64,000 nt of DNA from Rhyacophila brunnea (taxonomy: Eukaryota > Arthropoda > Insecta > Trichoptera > Rhyacophilidae), in NCBI GenBank assembly GCA_022495005.1, contig JAGYXB010000687.1, positions 930,001 through 994,000 on the forward strand, given 5' to 3'. Both the position numbers and the translations under genes were made by a program. The notes beneath the pieces were generated by a model that was given only the letters and a program-made list of their open reading frames with translations, was not told the DNA's origin and searched no databases. Below are positions 1-12,713 of this stretch, piece by piece (position 1 is the first letter of the stretch; each line of letters starts with the position of its first letter).

Positions 1-429
1 ATAGCTCATTGATAATTATTTACTTACTTTCCCTTATCACGCACCAGGATAGGAGTATTATATTATATGGGAATATAGTATTATATTCTGTGTAAGCCTG
101 GCACTACAAACACAAGCCTCTTATGCTTGAAAACTGATACACTCTGACTGAGAGAAAAAATCTCTATAAATAATCTAATAAAAATCTTTACAGACCCCAA
201 CCACCAGTGGACTCGGGTAATGAGAGTTTAATTTATTACTTGAACACCTCAAAATCCATATCAAATACTACAATGATAAACAATAATTATTATTTACATT
301 TTACTTTGTAATCCATTCAACAGAGTTTAAAAACTGGTTGAAGACTTCATGCAAATACACAATCGCTTTAGACACTTTGATGCCTGAGATGTAAAATACA
401 GCTTTGTGCAAAGATGTTTAGATAATTTG

Positions 430-590
430 CAGATGTCAGGCGAGAGAACGGCGGCTGAGAAAAGGTGCGGCGCCGCATCTTGGGCGTCACGCAAGCATAG
501 CGACGCTGTATACATGACGTCGCGGGCTACCGCAATGCACGCTAGCCAGACTCAGGATCGCCACACAAAAAGCTCACGCGTAGGGCTTAA
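430..590. other. GC- and CpG-rich island, function unknown
   Basis: A block of about 160 bases with many CG dinucleotides stands out from the AT-rich surroundings. It contains the perfect palindrome TGCGGCGCCGCA near 468-479. Both strands carry short open frames (about 60 codons) but neither shows a family motif or convincing splice sites. It could be part of an unrecognised mobile element, a promoter-proximal region or a diverged exon; I cannot tell which. Confidence 0.3.
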
Positions 591-2678
591 AGCTTAAACC
601 GATTCTTAGTATTAATACCGGTTTGGACTTATTCCGAGCATTGGGATACTGGTTTATTTGAATATTAAACTATATACACACTCTGAGGTATCTGGTATTT
701 ACTTTTATATTACTTGCAATCTATTGTAATTCTTATACTTATCTGCAATAACTTCCGGATAAGACAAATACAATAATGTTTTTTATAAATAATAATAATT
801 TCATAGTGACAAAATAAAGTACATTGTATCTCTGTGTTTATATATTCAATAATCAATACGCAAATCAAGTTACACTTCTCATTTGTTTCAAAAATAATTT
901 ACGTAAAAACTTTCTTCGTCCTCTTGTGTAATAAATATATACTTATCTACATTTAGAGAAAGACCACCATCAGTAAATTTTAATACCTCTATAATCAGGA
1001 CCATCCTCACTTTATTTTCTGCTAACCATAATAGTTTGGTGTTGCTTCGTTTATTCAATCATAAAGCTTCATGAGATAAATACTTAAAATCTTGAAATAT
1101 ATTTATATATATATTGTTCTTTAATGGTATTAACAGCTATCATTTTAAATTTATATTCATTTTATGTAGCTTAAAATATTTATTTTTCAAAAGTTTTCCT
1201 TAAAATCTAGGTAGGTACGTTTATTTTTTAACGGCGTAGTTATTAGAATTTTGTATTTGATTATTGTTCATATCTTTTAATGACTTGATTTTTTTAATTT
1301 TAGTTAGTATACTTATAATTGTACCTAACTATAATATTAGTCTGTATTTTTAAATTAATAATTAAGCGGATCAAACTAATTCCGATGTTTATTAATTAAT
1401 TAAATAACAACTTAACATAACAGTTATAGTCAATCGTTCCGAAAATGGGTTTATAGCACAAAATATCTGTCAACGTAAATATTTCAATTAAAGTGGAATT
1501 AACAAAAATAACTTTGTTTTAAAACCATGAACATAACTTACGTTTTCACTCAATTATAAAAAAAAATGTTGGAACTTAGATAAGTAGTAAGTAGTAGTAT
1601 CGAAAGAGTATCGGAAAACCGCTATTGAAATCCCTAGTCGCGTGGTACCGGCGGAAGCTTTTAAAAAGCAATTAAGACAGCTATTACATTGTTTGCGTTG
1701 CGACATGCGATGCCAGTCATGTTTGACGTTCGCCGTGAGAATATTGTGTCATTATGATGATCTATTATAAACAAAAAATAATATTTAAAACGCACGATGC
1801 GTCCGCAGCTGAATTGAAATGACAAAAGATACCGGTCATATACATTAAAAATACACGTATTCTCCAAAAGCGCACTGTCACTATTTACTATTATTATTTC
1901 CATGCGTAATTATTATAATTTTCCATGCGTGTTTACATACCTTCTCAATTTACGGTTCAAAGTTGTACCTATACTATTATTTATTTTAGAAATTATGACA
2001 TAAAACATTATTCCACTACAAAATAACTTTAGTAATACGTTTAGGTACCTACATATTGGGTACACGTAAGAGTGTGGCCTGACAATAACAAATAAGTACC
2101 CCACAATTTTTTTTAAATATGTATCACGCAAAAATAAGATCCTTGGCAACAATGTTTATTAACCTATTGTCAAATAATGAAATGATTTATCTGTTATCAA
2201 GAAAGACGGTAACATCCTTTGACACAGTTTATATGTAATCTCTGTACTATTCAAAAGAAAATCGTCCTATATAACAAAATATACACCTACAGATATTCAA
2301 TTATATCGGAAACTTCGGAATCTCTTTAAAAATAGAACAAAAATGTATCGAGGAAACAATAAGTAACACAGTTTATAAAAAGGCTTTCTACAAATATAGA
2401 ACCTTTATTTGCGATACATTAATTGTGGAATTAGAGAAGAGAAATTAATTAGTAATATAATAATTATTTATGTCAGAGGTATGTTATATTTCATGTTATT
2501 TCTCACACAATATTGGTGAGTCAGAGAAAAATAAGAGTTTTAAAAACTGAGTAGATAGTATCTACTCAAACTATATACTCGATTCTTTAGCAATTAAGTT
2601 TTTTTTAAGTAAAGAACATAATATATATTTTTCTATTCTGGTGAAGGCGCAATAATTGGTGTTGCATGTAGACCCACC

Positions 2679-2970
2679 TAATGATTAAATCCGTGTATAT
2701 TATCCTTTTTAGACAACTATTCTACGCTAATACATATTCCATTATGCATAGAGGGAAGATGACAAAGTAAAAGTACTTGGTACCAGTAAATCTCATTAAA
2801 CAAGCTTAGTGCTACTCATTAGTACTCTCTAGTAGCAATAGCACCGCCACGTGTAAACAGGCCAAACCCTAATGATTACTACTAATTCACTATTATTGGG
2901 TGCATTAATGTCTACTAAATCCATGTAAAAAACAACTTAATGAATTTTAATTGCGAGGTGCTAATCATTA
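2679..2970. promoter_or_regulatory. Cluster of three TAATGATTA homeodomain-type sites
   Basis: The nine-base word TAATGATTA occurs at 2679-2687 and 2870-2878, and its reverse complement TAATCATTA at 2962-2970, with a further ACTAATTC beside the second. TAAT/ATTA cores are the classic homeodomain recognition sequence. In AT-rich DNA such words also arise by chance, so a regulatory role is only a suggestion. Confidence 0.15.
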
Positions 2971-4746
2971 TAATAATACGTATGTAAGTAAGAAGTTGAT
3001 TCACGCTGTTGATTTAAGATCTATCATAAATAATTCACCCATCATGTGGGGAGGAATGTCAAAAATTTGTTGCTGGTGAACAATTTGAGGTGACCTGCGG
3101 AGGATGGATTACCGTGGAGGCAGAACATTAATGAGGCTAAGACTAGAATTGGGGTGTAGCGTCATTGAAGAAAAAGAATAATAAATATAATGTAATGAGA
3201 AACTAAACACAATTTTATCTCAGTAAGCATGTTTGAAATGTTAATGCTTAAAATTAATAATAATATGTGTATTATCTAATTAAAAACCCATTAGTGATAT
3301 AATTAGATAATCCATTTATATCACACTTGCATAATAACAGTCTAAATTTCTGTGAGATGATTTCAAAATGACTAGTAAACATCAGAGTTTAAACTTTTTG
3401 TATTACAATACCCGAACACAATGTGTTCGTAAATGCCTGCATAATATTATAGCGATTCAACAAAAACTTTGTTTCAAACCATTATTATGGAGTTTTACCA
3501 AATGTCATTGTTTCACTTTGATTACCTACTAACTACAATACTTTTCACTACACTATTATCATTTTGACTTATTGCCCTTTGTGGTGTTTTAAGATTATAT
3601 ATTATGAATTACGATTAAGTATATAAACTTAGTAAACGTCATATTAATTAATATTATTATTAATTATTTTCATTGTTAATTTAATGATGGAAATACATCT
3701 TATTATAAATAACAGACAACTTCTAATGTTTACGTATAACTTATAAGTATTATTAGTACATACTTATTCCACAATTATTATTATATAACCAAAACCGGTT
3801 TTATCCATGGATATTTTCAATTGGTAACATTTTTTTTACAAAACGCCATATTTTTTAAATTATTCTCAAGCTCTGGTGACCACAAATTCACATAGCACTA
3901 ACTAGTAAAATATGGATATAAATACACACGCAAAACCTAAAATAACATCATGTAGTTATAAGTGTGATAAGTGCATACTAATTAATATTATAACTAAACA
4001 TTTTAAGTAGTTTGTTAATTCTTATATAAATTTATAAATTTCAAATTAAAATTTGAAATTCAACTGATTAATGTTTATCAGAATATTAGTATGACTTCAC
4101 TATTATTGACATCATTAACAAGAAGTTTCCTTACTATGTACTTGAAAATATCACTTCCCTATAAATTCAATATTGATTATAATGATTAGTTGCATATTAA
4201 TTACATATTTTACTATTTACATATTCGTTAATTTCAACTCATCGTCATCAGCAGGGTGAAGATCTTCTCTAGATTCTATGTACCACCGTTCTCAGAACGT
4301 CTTTCTTACTAAATCCTTCATACTCATTGAGTTCGTCGAATCAATTAGTTTTCAAGTAATACTGTGGTCATTTTTTACACATTGGGTACAACTGTATGAC
4401 TGCATATTATTATGTATTCTCTTTTGCGGTCTTACCGCGTAATGCCTAACATGCATATTTTCATAAATCACGTGACACTACTTCACAACACGCACTTATT
4501 ATAGGAGGTGACTTTTTAAGGTAGTACTGTGATGCCTAAACACGCTTCGAGTCAATTTGGTTCTGCAAGCAACCTCGTCATACATATAGCTATCATTAAT
4601 TAATATTACCATATTTTTATATGCATCTACAAAGCTTTAAAAGGCGTAGTAACGCTGATAAAACTATATTATACGGCACGTATTTTATTTTAAATCCTTC
4701 AAAGGTATACTATTTATGGCGTAAATTTATAGTAGGTAGGTAAAGT

Positions 4747-5283
4747 CAGTGGCGGCTCGTCCATATGCACTGCCGAACTGTAGCACTCCCAAGCAAATTG
4801 AAAAAAAATGTAATATTATAATATTATTATATGAAAATATCAATATTATTTAAGCGTATATTAAGCTCGCCCGCGCACCGATACATACACAGCGGTACTA
4901 ATATTAGGAAGTGACGCATCGCGTGATTTTGTGCAGTCCGTTTTCTATGGAATATGCTCTAATAGGCGAAGAAGGAGCGCGGGGAGTGCGACTTGCAGCT
5001 GGAGCTTGGTCTGGTACTGCCACTCTGGCAGTATTTCGTGTTGCGTGCGGGTGCAGCGGCTCTGAGCGCAACGAGTCAGCTTTCGAGAGCCACAAAAGGG
5101 TGATAGACCTTTTTTCAAGGAAAAAAGACAGAAGAATCAATTTTATAATGAAAAAAAAAATACATATAATGTTTAATTTTAATAATTTTGATGTTAATTG
5201 TAAAATATAATCCAAATAAACATTTATTTTTTATTTGTAATCAACCGCAGCCTCCCAGATATAATATCCACGAGCCGCCACTG
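4747..5283. mobile_element. Non-autonomous hAT-type element
   Basis: The element starts CAGTGGCGGCTCGT and ends ACGAGCCGCCACTG, a perfect 14-bp terminal inverted repeat. The flanks GGTAAAGT (4739-4746) and GGTATAGT (5284-5291) match at 7 of 8 bases, as expected for an aged 8-bp hAT target duplication. The interior at about 4905-5110 is notably GC-rich and gives overlapping open frames of about 100 codons on both strands. Neither has recognisable transposase motifs, so I treat them as chance. Confidence 0.75.
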
Positions 5284-6804
5284 GGTATAGTACAATTTTC
5301 TGTTTAATATTTTATCCAAAATCAAAATAATAGTATTGTACTACAATTAGAGTTTGATTAGAAACACTACGACGTCAATAAGTATTTAATCTCCTAAATA
5401 GATGATTTAAATGAGACATTTATATTTAAACATAGATACATTAATTGTAACTAATAATATCTATTCAAGTGACTTGTCACATGAATGATATGATTCATGA
5501 ATAGAGATATTAAAGGATGTTTTATTATTGTCATATTATTTAACGACTTCTAATGACTAATTACCTGTGAAGAGGCATGACTATTGATATCAAAAGTGCT
5601 TCTGGAAGAAGAAATAAGACCAATCCCTATCTCACGGTCGAGTGCTCAATCAATTACTCACCTCTTGTTCGGGCGTGTCAGTTATTATTTCTATACAGAA
5701 GGCCAGAGATGTAATGTTAAAATCATTATGAGATTTAATTTCGAATTAAGATTTTTGAGTGCGAAGATTGCTAAGATTTAAGCCACGGATTTTAAGCCCT
5801 TGGGTAATAATTATCACTTCTTGGAAGACGCTGCAAGACTTGTTATAACGTGTTTATAATAATCATTTAATCTTCGTGTTTTTAATTCTTTCTCCCTAAG
5901 GACATTATCAATAAAAAAAAGATATTATAAATCAGGTTATAATACAGAATTAAATACAGTTAAGTATATCAAATGTTTTTTGATGGCGAGAAATAATAAT
6001 TTTAATATTATGAAACCTTTTTTTGTATTTTATTCGACACTGAATGTAATTAAGTATTATCTTCTTACACAAGAGTTAAAAATGTATTACGTAGTATTAG
6101 CCGAAATATATATCAGAAAACCTTTTTATTTAATTTAGTATACCTATCACTGAGGTGGTATAACTTAACCACAAATTAAAAATTGTAGGTACCTACTTAA
6201 TCCTTATGAGTATAATTTTATATAATATTACTAGTAAGTACATCAATATTCGTCTATATTATTCAGGTTTTTTTATAAACTTTCATGCACCACTACAATG
6301 ATAAGCCTTGACCGAATTTTGGAAAATATAATGATAAATCAGGAATTCTCAACCGGTGGTATGCGTACAGCCGTAAAAAAATGAATCAGAAATTCATTTT
6401 CTTCAAACATTCAACATCAACTTACTAATATTTGAAAACTTAATTTAAGTGCCAAATTTGTATAGGTAATCATGTGTTTAAAAAAATCTTATTACTTTTG
6501 TATTTTTCCGCTAACACTTTCTTGTGAGGGTTAGCACATCTACTCAAGTAAGGATATATAAATATAACTAAAGGCTTTGTATTTACATACATACTTAGTA
6601 AATCCTTTTTTTTTCTTTTAAATAAATGAAATTTAGCTTAATTAGTTTTTACAGTCTCCATATTTTTATGACATAAACTTAATACGATTTTAGCTATTTA
6701 ATTCTGTATGTAAAATGAATCAAATTTTTCTAAAACGTTTAGTTAAATACGTAGTTATCATATTTTTAATCATATTTTCTAATATTTTTGAAGTTATATT
6801 TCTT

Positions 6805-7345
6805 TTGGCGAGTTTGGGAAATCAGATCAGAGTGTATTTTTGGCGTGTGACTGAATCACATAATTTATTTTTTCACACGAAAAAAAACGCACTCTATTGG
6901 ATTCGAACCACCGATTATTCGATTATCAGCCGAAAGCACTACCTTTACGCCACAGTATGATACTGCAATCGTGACGATTATACAGTATAATATTGTAGTA
7001 GTTTAGAATTGTTCCGTTGCCTAGGCAGCGAAATTATTATTGTCGGCTATTTGCAATTCCTTACGTAAACAAACGATTAAACGTCAGTTGGTACTTTAAA
7101 AATAAAAACAACGAGAAACCATTATATAATTTAGTAATATAAGTTAAAGTGTACAGAAATAAACCAACGGCGTTCCAATAAGCGGTTCTTTTTCTTGAGT
7201 GTGTAATTTAACAAGATAATTAAGAGCTAGTCAAAGAATCTAGTTTATCACAAGTTTTGTTTTTGTTTTGTTACGCCAAAGAAGTACCTATAACTTCTAA
7301 CGCGCGTACATAAGTACACACACCGATTTTTTTAAAATTAAGTAT
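6805..7345 (-). repeat. Interspersed repeat with tRNA-like core, copy 1
   Basis: This segment matches 57300-58085 in inverted orientation over several blocks: the part around TTTTTGGCGTGTGACT, a tRNA-like core, a block containing TTCCGTTGCCTAGGCA, a block around CAACGAGAAA, and an end block around CTTCTAACGCGCGTAC. The core (about 6891-6960, minus strand) has a B-box-like GGTTCGAATCC and an anticodon-arm-like hairpin. The opposing copy contains about 200 bases that are absent here. No clear terminal repeats or target duplication were found. Confidence 0.6.
6891..6960 (-). other. tRNA-like segment inside repeat copy 1
   Basis: Read on the minus strand it gives TGTGGCGTAAAGGTAGTGC (D-arm-like), then an anticodon-arm-like region and GGTGGTTCGAATCC (T-arm/B box). 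In the sister copy at 57955-58015 the anticodon stem TTCGG/CCGAA encloses the seven-base loop CTGATAA, which would read anticodon GAT. No acceptor stem is apparent, so this is a tRNA-derived or tRNA-like remnant and not a functional tRNA gene. Confidence 0.5.
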
Positions 7346-7650
7346 AATAAAAGCTATGTTTTTATTAATGACACATCAATTTTAGTTTTGGTGGTTCACG
7401 TTTTTAAAACGATTGAGAACCGATTGATTTTACTAATAAATGTGTCCTATTTATAAAAATTTAGTTGCAGCTTGTACTACTATTATGTATGTATCGCTAT
7501 TGCTTGTTCTTGCACATTCCATGCAAATATCACGAACAAATCCTTAGTAATATTAATTTTCATAACCAATATCAATATCACAACAATTAGCGCAATATCG
7601 CTTTACCAAAACATCAACATGTCTGCGGTATGGCGTCAACTTCTTTACCT

Positions 7651-9296
7651 CAGATCTTCCCAACCGGTGTGCCGCGATATATTATTGCATGCAGTAATAA
7701 ATAATAAAGATTTTTATATTATCACCATTAATAAGATCATATTTTAACGTTTCTTGACCAGAAATCTCTTAAAGCACATTCAGGATAATATCTCAGGCAT
7801 AAAAACAATTGATGTTCAATAAGACAAAGGTGAGTAACCTTAGACTATAGATACATCTAGACGCCACCCGTTGCATTGCTAAATGAAGCCGCGTGCCTTG
7901 CGTTTGGTTTGTGGGCGAGCGAACGCATTCGTCTACAAATGTTCGAGACAATAGACCATTTCGCTATTGCTCGCCCAAAGTGCTCGCACTAGACGCTCAG
8001 AATTAAAATATAATTTACGTTATATAGTATTTTTAAGCGGTCAAAATTCAACCATTAGATAAATATATCCATAATTTAAGTTATTTTAAAGAAACACTAG
8101 GTCACTGATATTAAAATATATAATAAAATACAAATAAATTATCACGAACATGTATCAACTTACCTATGAAACGTAATACCATCTTCTTGCTTATCAGTAC
8201 GGCTACCACATTTTAAGGCAACACACAGAACCATCTTTTCTACTTAATTAACTAAAAATATTTACTACTGACTTTATGTTTAACACAAATAATAGCAATT
8301 TTAGCAACACGAGCTCGCAAGTTATCGACGCTATGTGAAGCGTTTCGCCTCGATTTGATGGCGATACTTTTGGAAACTAGCTCACACTTATGTAGACCTT
8401 TAATCTTACTCTAGCACGTGTCGCAGAGATTGTAAGGGTGCCGAATACTTTCTCACTCGCACTCATACATCGTTTTTGTCCAGACCTTGTGAGTAACCCT
8501 TTGAAAGAACTACCAATCATTATAATATTTTTAATGGCGATCCAATTTAAAAAAAATCTTTAATTTCAAAATAAACTAATAAATAATAATAATAATAAAT
8601 AGTATCTACGATTATATTATTAATTACCGGTCAATATATAGTTTTCAGACATTTTTGCTACACATACATAATTATGGAGAATACTAAACCGAAAATCTGT
8701 TTTACACAAATTTAATTTATATGGTTAAATTTTTAGAATGTCACATTTAGTGTCCTTATAGTGAGTAAACAAAAATCATTCCGGGACGATGTTACAGCCC
8801 TTTTTTGTGTGGTAATTAGTGAAAAATATCTGACTTTTTATAGAAATTGCTGTTGTGTAATATTCCAAATTTATACTTACATTATTTTATCTTGGCAATA
8901 TCAATATCATATTATGCCTAGTTCAGACCGAGATACATTGGTTCGGTGAACATGGAACGTTATATGCAAACAGTAACCTAACATGTCATGATACAAATAA
9001 CCTTTAATTTTTGTTTTCCGATGCAGATGGGAAACATTGAACACTATATACATATATGTTCATGGTCTGAACTAGGCTTTATGCTATTACTAAAAAAAAC
9101 TCTATTAGAAATAAGATGGGTACACTTATATTTTTCAGATGAAATATAATATAAATTATGGTACTTGTCTGTTTCCTTGTACCTAAGTAATTGTATATAT
9201 TTTAAAGTTTAAACAAGTAGGTAGGTACATAGTTCAGTGTGTCATGAAAACTATTTTCAATAGTGTGCCGTTATAACAAAAAGTTGGGAAGCGCTG
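7651..9296. mobile_element. Possible hAT element with distant ends
   Basis: The left end CAGATCTTCCCAACCGGTG and the right end AAAAAGTTGGGAAGCGCTG are inverted versions of a hAT-like terminus (CAG..CTTCCCAAC). Both continue into a 'GTGTGCCG'-type motif. The flanks agree at only 5 of 8 bases, so these may be ends of two different elements. About 1.6 kb lies between them, including a short hairpin element at 8916-9077. No transposase was recognised inside. Confidence 0.3.
8916..9077. mobile_element. Short hairpin MITE
   Basis: A perfect 14-bp inverted repeat, GCCTAGTTCAGACC and GGTCTGAACTAGGC, bounds about 162 bp. Homology continues more loosely inward (GAACATG on the left, CATATATGTTCATG on the right). 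No convincing target duplication was seen, so the superfamily is unassigned. Confidence 0.55.
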
Positions 9297-9302
9297 ACCT
9301 AC

Positions 9303-9540
9303 CTGTTTTGTGTAATCATGTCAGTACCGACTCGAAGAAGACACAAGAATATTATGAACATTACTGTTCGTCGGGACGCCATATTGTCGTGGATTCTCGA
9401 TTGAAAGATGTATTTATTATAGTCAGATAAGACGAGAGGAATGCAGTCGGTATTCTGGTGCCTCAAGCCATCGACGGAATCCCTGCTCGGCAAATACCTC
9501 TTCATTCCGAAGAAATTCATGTTGACACTGTGTCAACTTT
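9303..9540 (-). other. GC-richer, coding-like block of unresolved nature
   Basis: Two readings compete on the minus strand. In one frame MASRRTVMFIIFLCLLRVG resembles a signal peptide and runs to a good donor context (ACAG|GTAGGT) at about 9300, as if this were a first exon. In another frame VFAEQGFRRWLEAPEYR followed by HSS resembles the F..GF..W..A...H..S spacing of TTF-type zinc fingers of hAT transposases, then hits a stop. The second reading fits a transposon remnant better given the hAT-like end at 9296. Neither is proved. Confidence 0.25.
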
Positions 9541-9716
9541 GTGACAATGTCTTTGAAAGTCACACCCAAACCAGCGGGAGTTTTATTACCATCTTTGATA
9601 CATCTTGTTATTATTAAACATCACAATAAATTATGCATTAAAAAAGTCTTGTGTTTTCTACAACAAAAGATTTTATTGACGTATACTACTTACTTATTGT
9701 AATCTATAGATGAAAA

Positions 9717-10194
9717 TAATTACAAGATAAAAATAACTTTTTATATACTTACAACGTTTTTAAATTTTCTGTTGAATTATTATGCTCAATATTCTCAAAC
9801 ATGTACTTGATATGAAGTAAATAAAAAACAAACATACAAATAAAGAATACTGAAATGTCATTTTGACATTTCATTTTGATTTCCATAGTAACGCACGTAT
9901 ATATTAATAATTCAGTTGCTAGGACAACCCTCTTAGCAACCAATAATAGTCTTTAACTTTTTACGGATTTTTCTAAAATAACTTTCCATACAAAACAGAA
10001 TTAACTGAAAATGAATTCAATTCTGCTTAAAGATGGCTAAAAGTATTAAAAAAATGAATTGGCATCGTGTTCTGATATATTCTAAAAGTTTCAAATGTCT
10101 AGCTAGTCGGCAAGTTAGTTAAAAATCGATTGCAAGATTTGTACTGGAAACAACCACCGGACAAACCAGAATACGAGCTAATAAAAACGTTGTA
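9717..10194 (+). mobile_element. MITE family A, copy 1
   Basis: This is the best full-length copy of a family present six times in the window. It begins AATTACAAGATAAAAA..., has ACAACGTTTTTA just inside the left end and TAAAAACGTTGT at the right end, and contains conserved internal blocks: a palindromic ATGTCATTTTGACAT, CTTAGCAACCAATAATAG, CTTTCCATACAAAACAGAA, and TTAAAGATGGCTAAAAGTAT. No open frame or transposase motif is visible. The superfamily is not assigned because the target duplication is unclear in AT-rich flanks. Confidence 0.7.
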
Positions 10195-10423
10195 AAAAAT
10201 ATTTATACTCAATTTAATTCTGCAGCTCTATATGACAAAATTTATATTTTCATTTATTTTACATTTTACTAGTATACATACTACAGTGGAGGTATGCAGA
10301 TTATGCGTTGCTTGGGAGCGGCACTTTATGAAAGGCGGCGAATGAAGGACCGAATACAAATATTACAACTTTTGAGAGCAGTGCCGATTTTATATAAATC
10401 AGACGATGTAATACGATAATACC

Positions 10424-11019
10424 CATGGCCCCCACATCCTGAAGTGGGCCCCCATACCAGGAGTTTTGGCGGGCCCCATACCTATCGTTAAGGATAAGGG
10501 CAATGTGAAGCTCTACCTACACTTTAGTGTTCCCTAAATGGTATTATTAATAGAACCCCAGGGTAAAATGAAGGTCGTTCAGTGTATTTTTAGCAATTTT
10601 TCGTACTTTCATACAAACCCAATTGAATTATTGAGTTGCCGGCGCACTCGGCATTCAATTATGATGCATCGTGACCATATTTTGTAGTAGTCAGGTAACA
10701 TGAGAACCTTTAATATAATATTAGATAAATAGCCTTTTAAGGAAACACACTAAAAATAATTAAAATAAACTTCTACATGTGAAATATCATTTAATTATAT
10801 CAACCATAATTTCACATCGAATTGTATCACATAGCCACATGTATGCAAATGTTAACACCTTCAAGTAAAGTAGTCCTGCAGGCGACTTTTTTTACTAACA
10901 GAGAAAATTTCTGGTGTGTGTCTATCTTACATAACTAGTCATTCTGCCACACTGGGCCCCCCTCAATGCCCGGGCCCCCAGGCTAGAGTCCTGTTAGCCT
11001 CCCCTCCGTGGGGGCCATG
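10424..11019. mobile_element. GC-rich-ended repeat family B, copy 1
   Basis: Termini CATGGCCCCCAC and GTGGGGGCCATG are inverted repeats, and ATAATAC occurs just outside both ends (10417-10423 area and 11020-11026), suggesting a 7-bp duplication. The interior matches 18943-19464 in the same orientation, including CATCCTGAAG, a GGCACTC block, and CCCCCAGGCTAGAG near the right end. No coding capacity was seen. The 10285-10420 stretch to its left has a GC-rich CGGCACTTTATGAAAGG patch whose origin I do not know. Confidence 0.6.
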
Positions 11020-11884
11020 ATAATACACATTGTAATACATATTGTTAAGGCAGTTTATCGCACAGGAAATGTTTTCTCAAAGGTTCCTCTAAACCTATCA
11101 AACCTCAAACCCGCACGTACCTAAAACTATCACTGTTTAAGAGTAGATTTAGTAGAAATGCTCAAATTTTCAGTAGATTGTGTGTGTGTTAATGTATGAT
11201 GTATTTGTCTGTAAGTTAAGCGAAAATAAACAATATACTAAGTTGGTAGGTACCTACCTGATAAACTTTAAGCAATAGACAATTTTCAACTAAAAAAAGG
11301 GGACAGTATGCTAAGTCTGCTTATTAACTGCGGTACTTTTGCTAGAGACGTCACTGATCTACTATGTCATATTATTAGGTAGGTACAGGTACACCATAAG
11401 TCGGTGTGGTGCCTTCATAGGAGTGCCAATTAAATTGAAAATAGATTTGGCCCTTATTCACAATTATTATTATACTCTGCTTAGTGTCTCGTTAAAAGCG
11501 TCGATTTTTGAAAAATATTTAAATATATACACAATTTATTTAAGTTTATAGAACCTCCTGATTCACATTCAAAAATCATATCATATCAAAAATAAAATTT
11601 GATTGTATCATTATTATTATAACGTAATATTAAGTAGTATTCTCACTCAAGTTGACAACATCATAAAATCCACAACGCACGTCTAACCGTTCAATTTTAG
11701 AAAAAAATCGATGAAGTTAATTAAATAATTATCGTTTATTCTATACAGAACATACGTACACTGGATTTTAAAATAATAGATTATTTTCATTGACAATATA
11801 ATACAGTCTTCAAAAACATACATATTAAAAAAACTTAAATAAAACGCATTAGTAAATTGATCGGATCAATTCCTAATTGCTTAA

Positions 11885-11940
11885 AAAGCTTCCACCCAGA
11901 CAGTGAATGATGTGAGTTCGAATATGACTCGGTCTACCTT
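11885..11940 (+). other. tRNA-like remnant
   Basis: The stretch ends in GTGAGTTCGAATATGACTC, resembling a T-arm with a B-box-like GTTCGAAT core, followed by a T-rich run. No acceptor stem or clear anticodon arm can be drawn. It is similar in style to the remnants near 41.4-41.7 and 45.0 kb and is probably repeat-derived. Confidence 0.3.
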
Positions 11941-12713
11941 TTTCTGATTTTTTTTAGTATAAAGTTATCAAAATAATGTAATTTCGATGAATTAAGTTAT
12001 TTTTACTGTGTGGATGGAGTTGTCAATACAAAAATTGGTCAACCATCTATTTTTCTTACCCCAAACTTTTAAATGTATGCGCTTGAATTTACGAAAGAAT
12101 GTAGTTTTTATGGTTATAACACGAAAATATCATTCAATAATAATTATAATGTTATTATTATTCACATTATTAAATTAGTCCATAATATCAACTTCAGAGT
12201 TGAGACAGGTCTCGATTGCCGCCATTTTCTGGTTTCCCGCCAGATTAAATATTGAAGAAAGTGAACGTAAAATAATAATATGTAATCGTCTTATCTACGA
12301 AGTTATTAAATAAATCAGACATAAGATATAATTATTTACGTCTCTTTGGACTAAACGGAATGCAGTTGACTTGTTTCTATATTTGCATACCAGCTTAATA
12401 ATTTATATGTCATTTACTTTTCCTAATGTAAACTTCAACAGTAAAGCTAGTTTATTGTAAACAGCTCCCAACTTTATGATATTTGTTTTAATAAGTAAGT
12501 ATTCGAAATAAATTGAAATAGCGTTTTCAATAGTATATCAAGTAAAATTTTGTTCATTTCCATTTCATATCTATATATTTGCGTCGGAAATAATGCCAAT
12601 AAATTTATCTATACAGGTTTATTCACAATAACAGAATATTGGCAATTCAATGAATTTGAAGAAATTGGTTTAATTCAGACTGAATTAATGTATGTATTTC
12701 TTTTTCTAATTAT

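Larger units (their letters stand above)
1..4738. other. AT-rich non-coding stretch, no gene recognised
   Basis: I see no convincing exon or intact mobile element here. Open frames are short and have the low-complexity composition expected by chance in AT-rich DNA. Two sub-regions differ from the background and are listed separately: a GC-rich patch at 430-590 and a cluster of TAATGATTA sites at 2679-2970. If the minus-strand gene further right continues past position 1, this stretch is part of one of its introns. Confidence 0.6.

Noticed and set aside
4904..5215. Overlapping open frames of about 100 codons on both strands
   Set aside because: They lie inside a hAT-type non-autonomous element, show no domain motif, and the mirrored frames are expected in a GC-rich patch.
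6344..6375. hAT-like word CAGGAATTCTCAACCGGTGG
   Set aside because: It resembles a hAT terminus, but no inverted partner was found nearby, so no element can be delimited.
7850..7990. GC-richer block with CTAGACG words at both ends
   Set aside because: Considered as a MITE, but the apparent inverted ends are only about seven bases and no target duplication is present.
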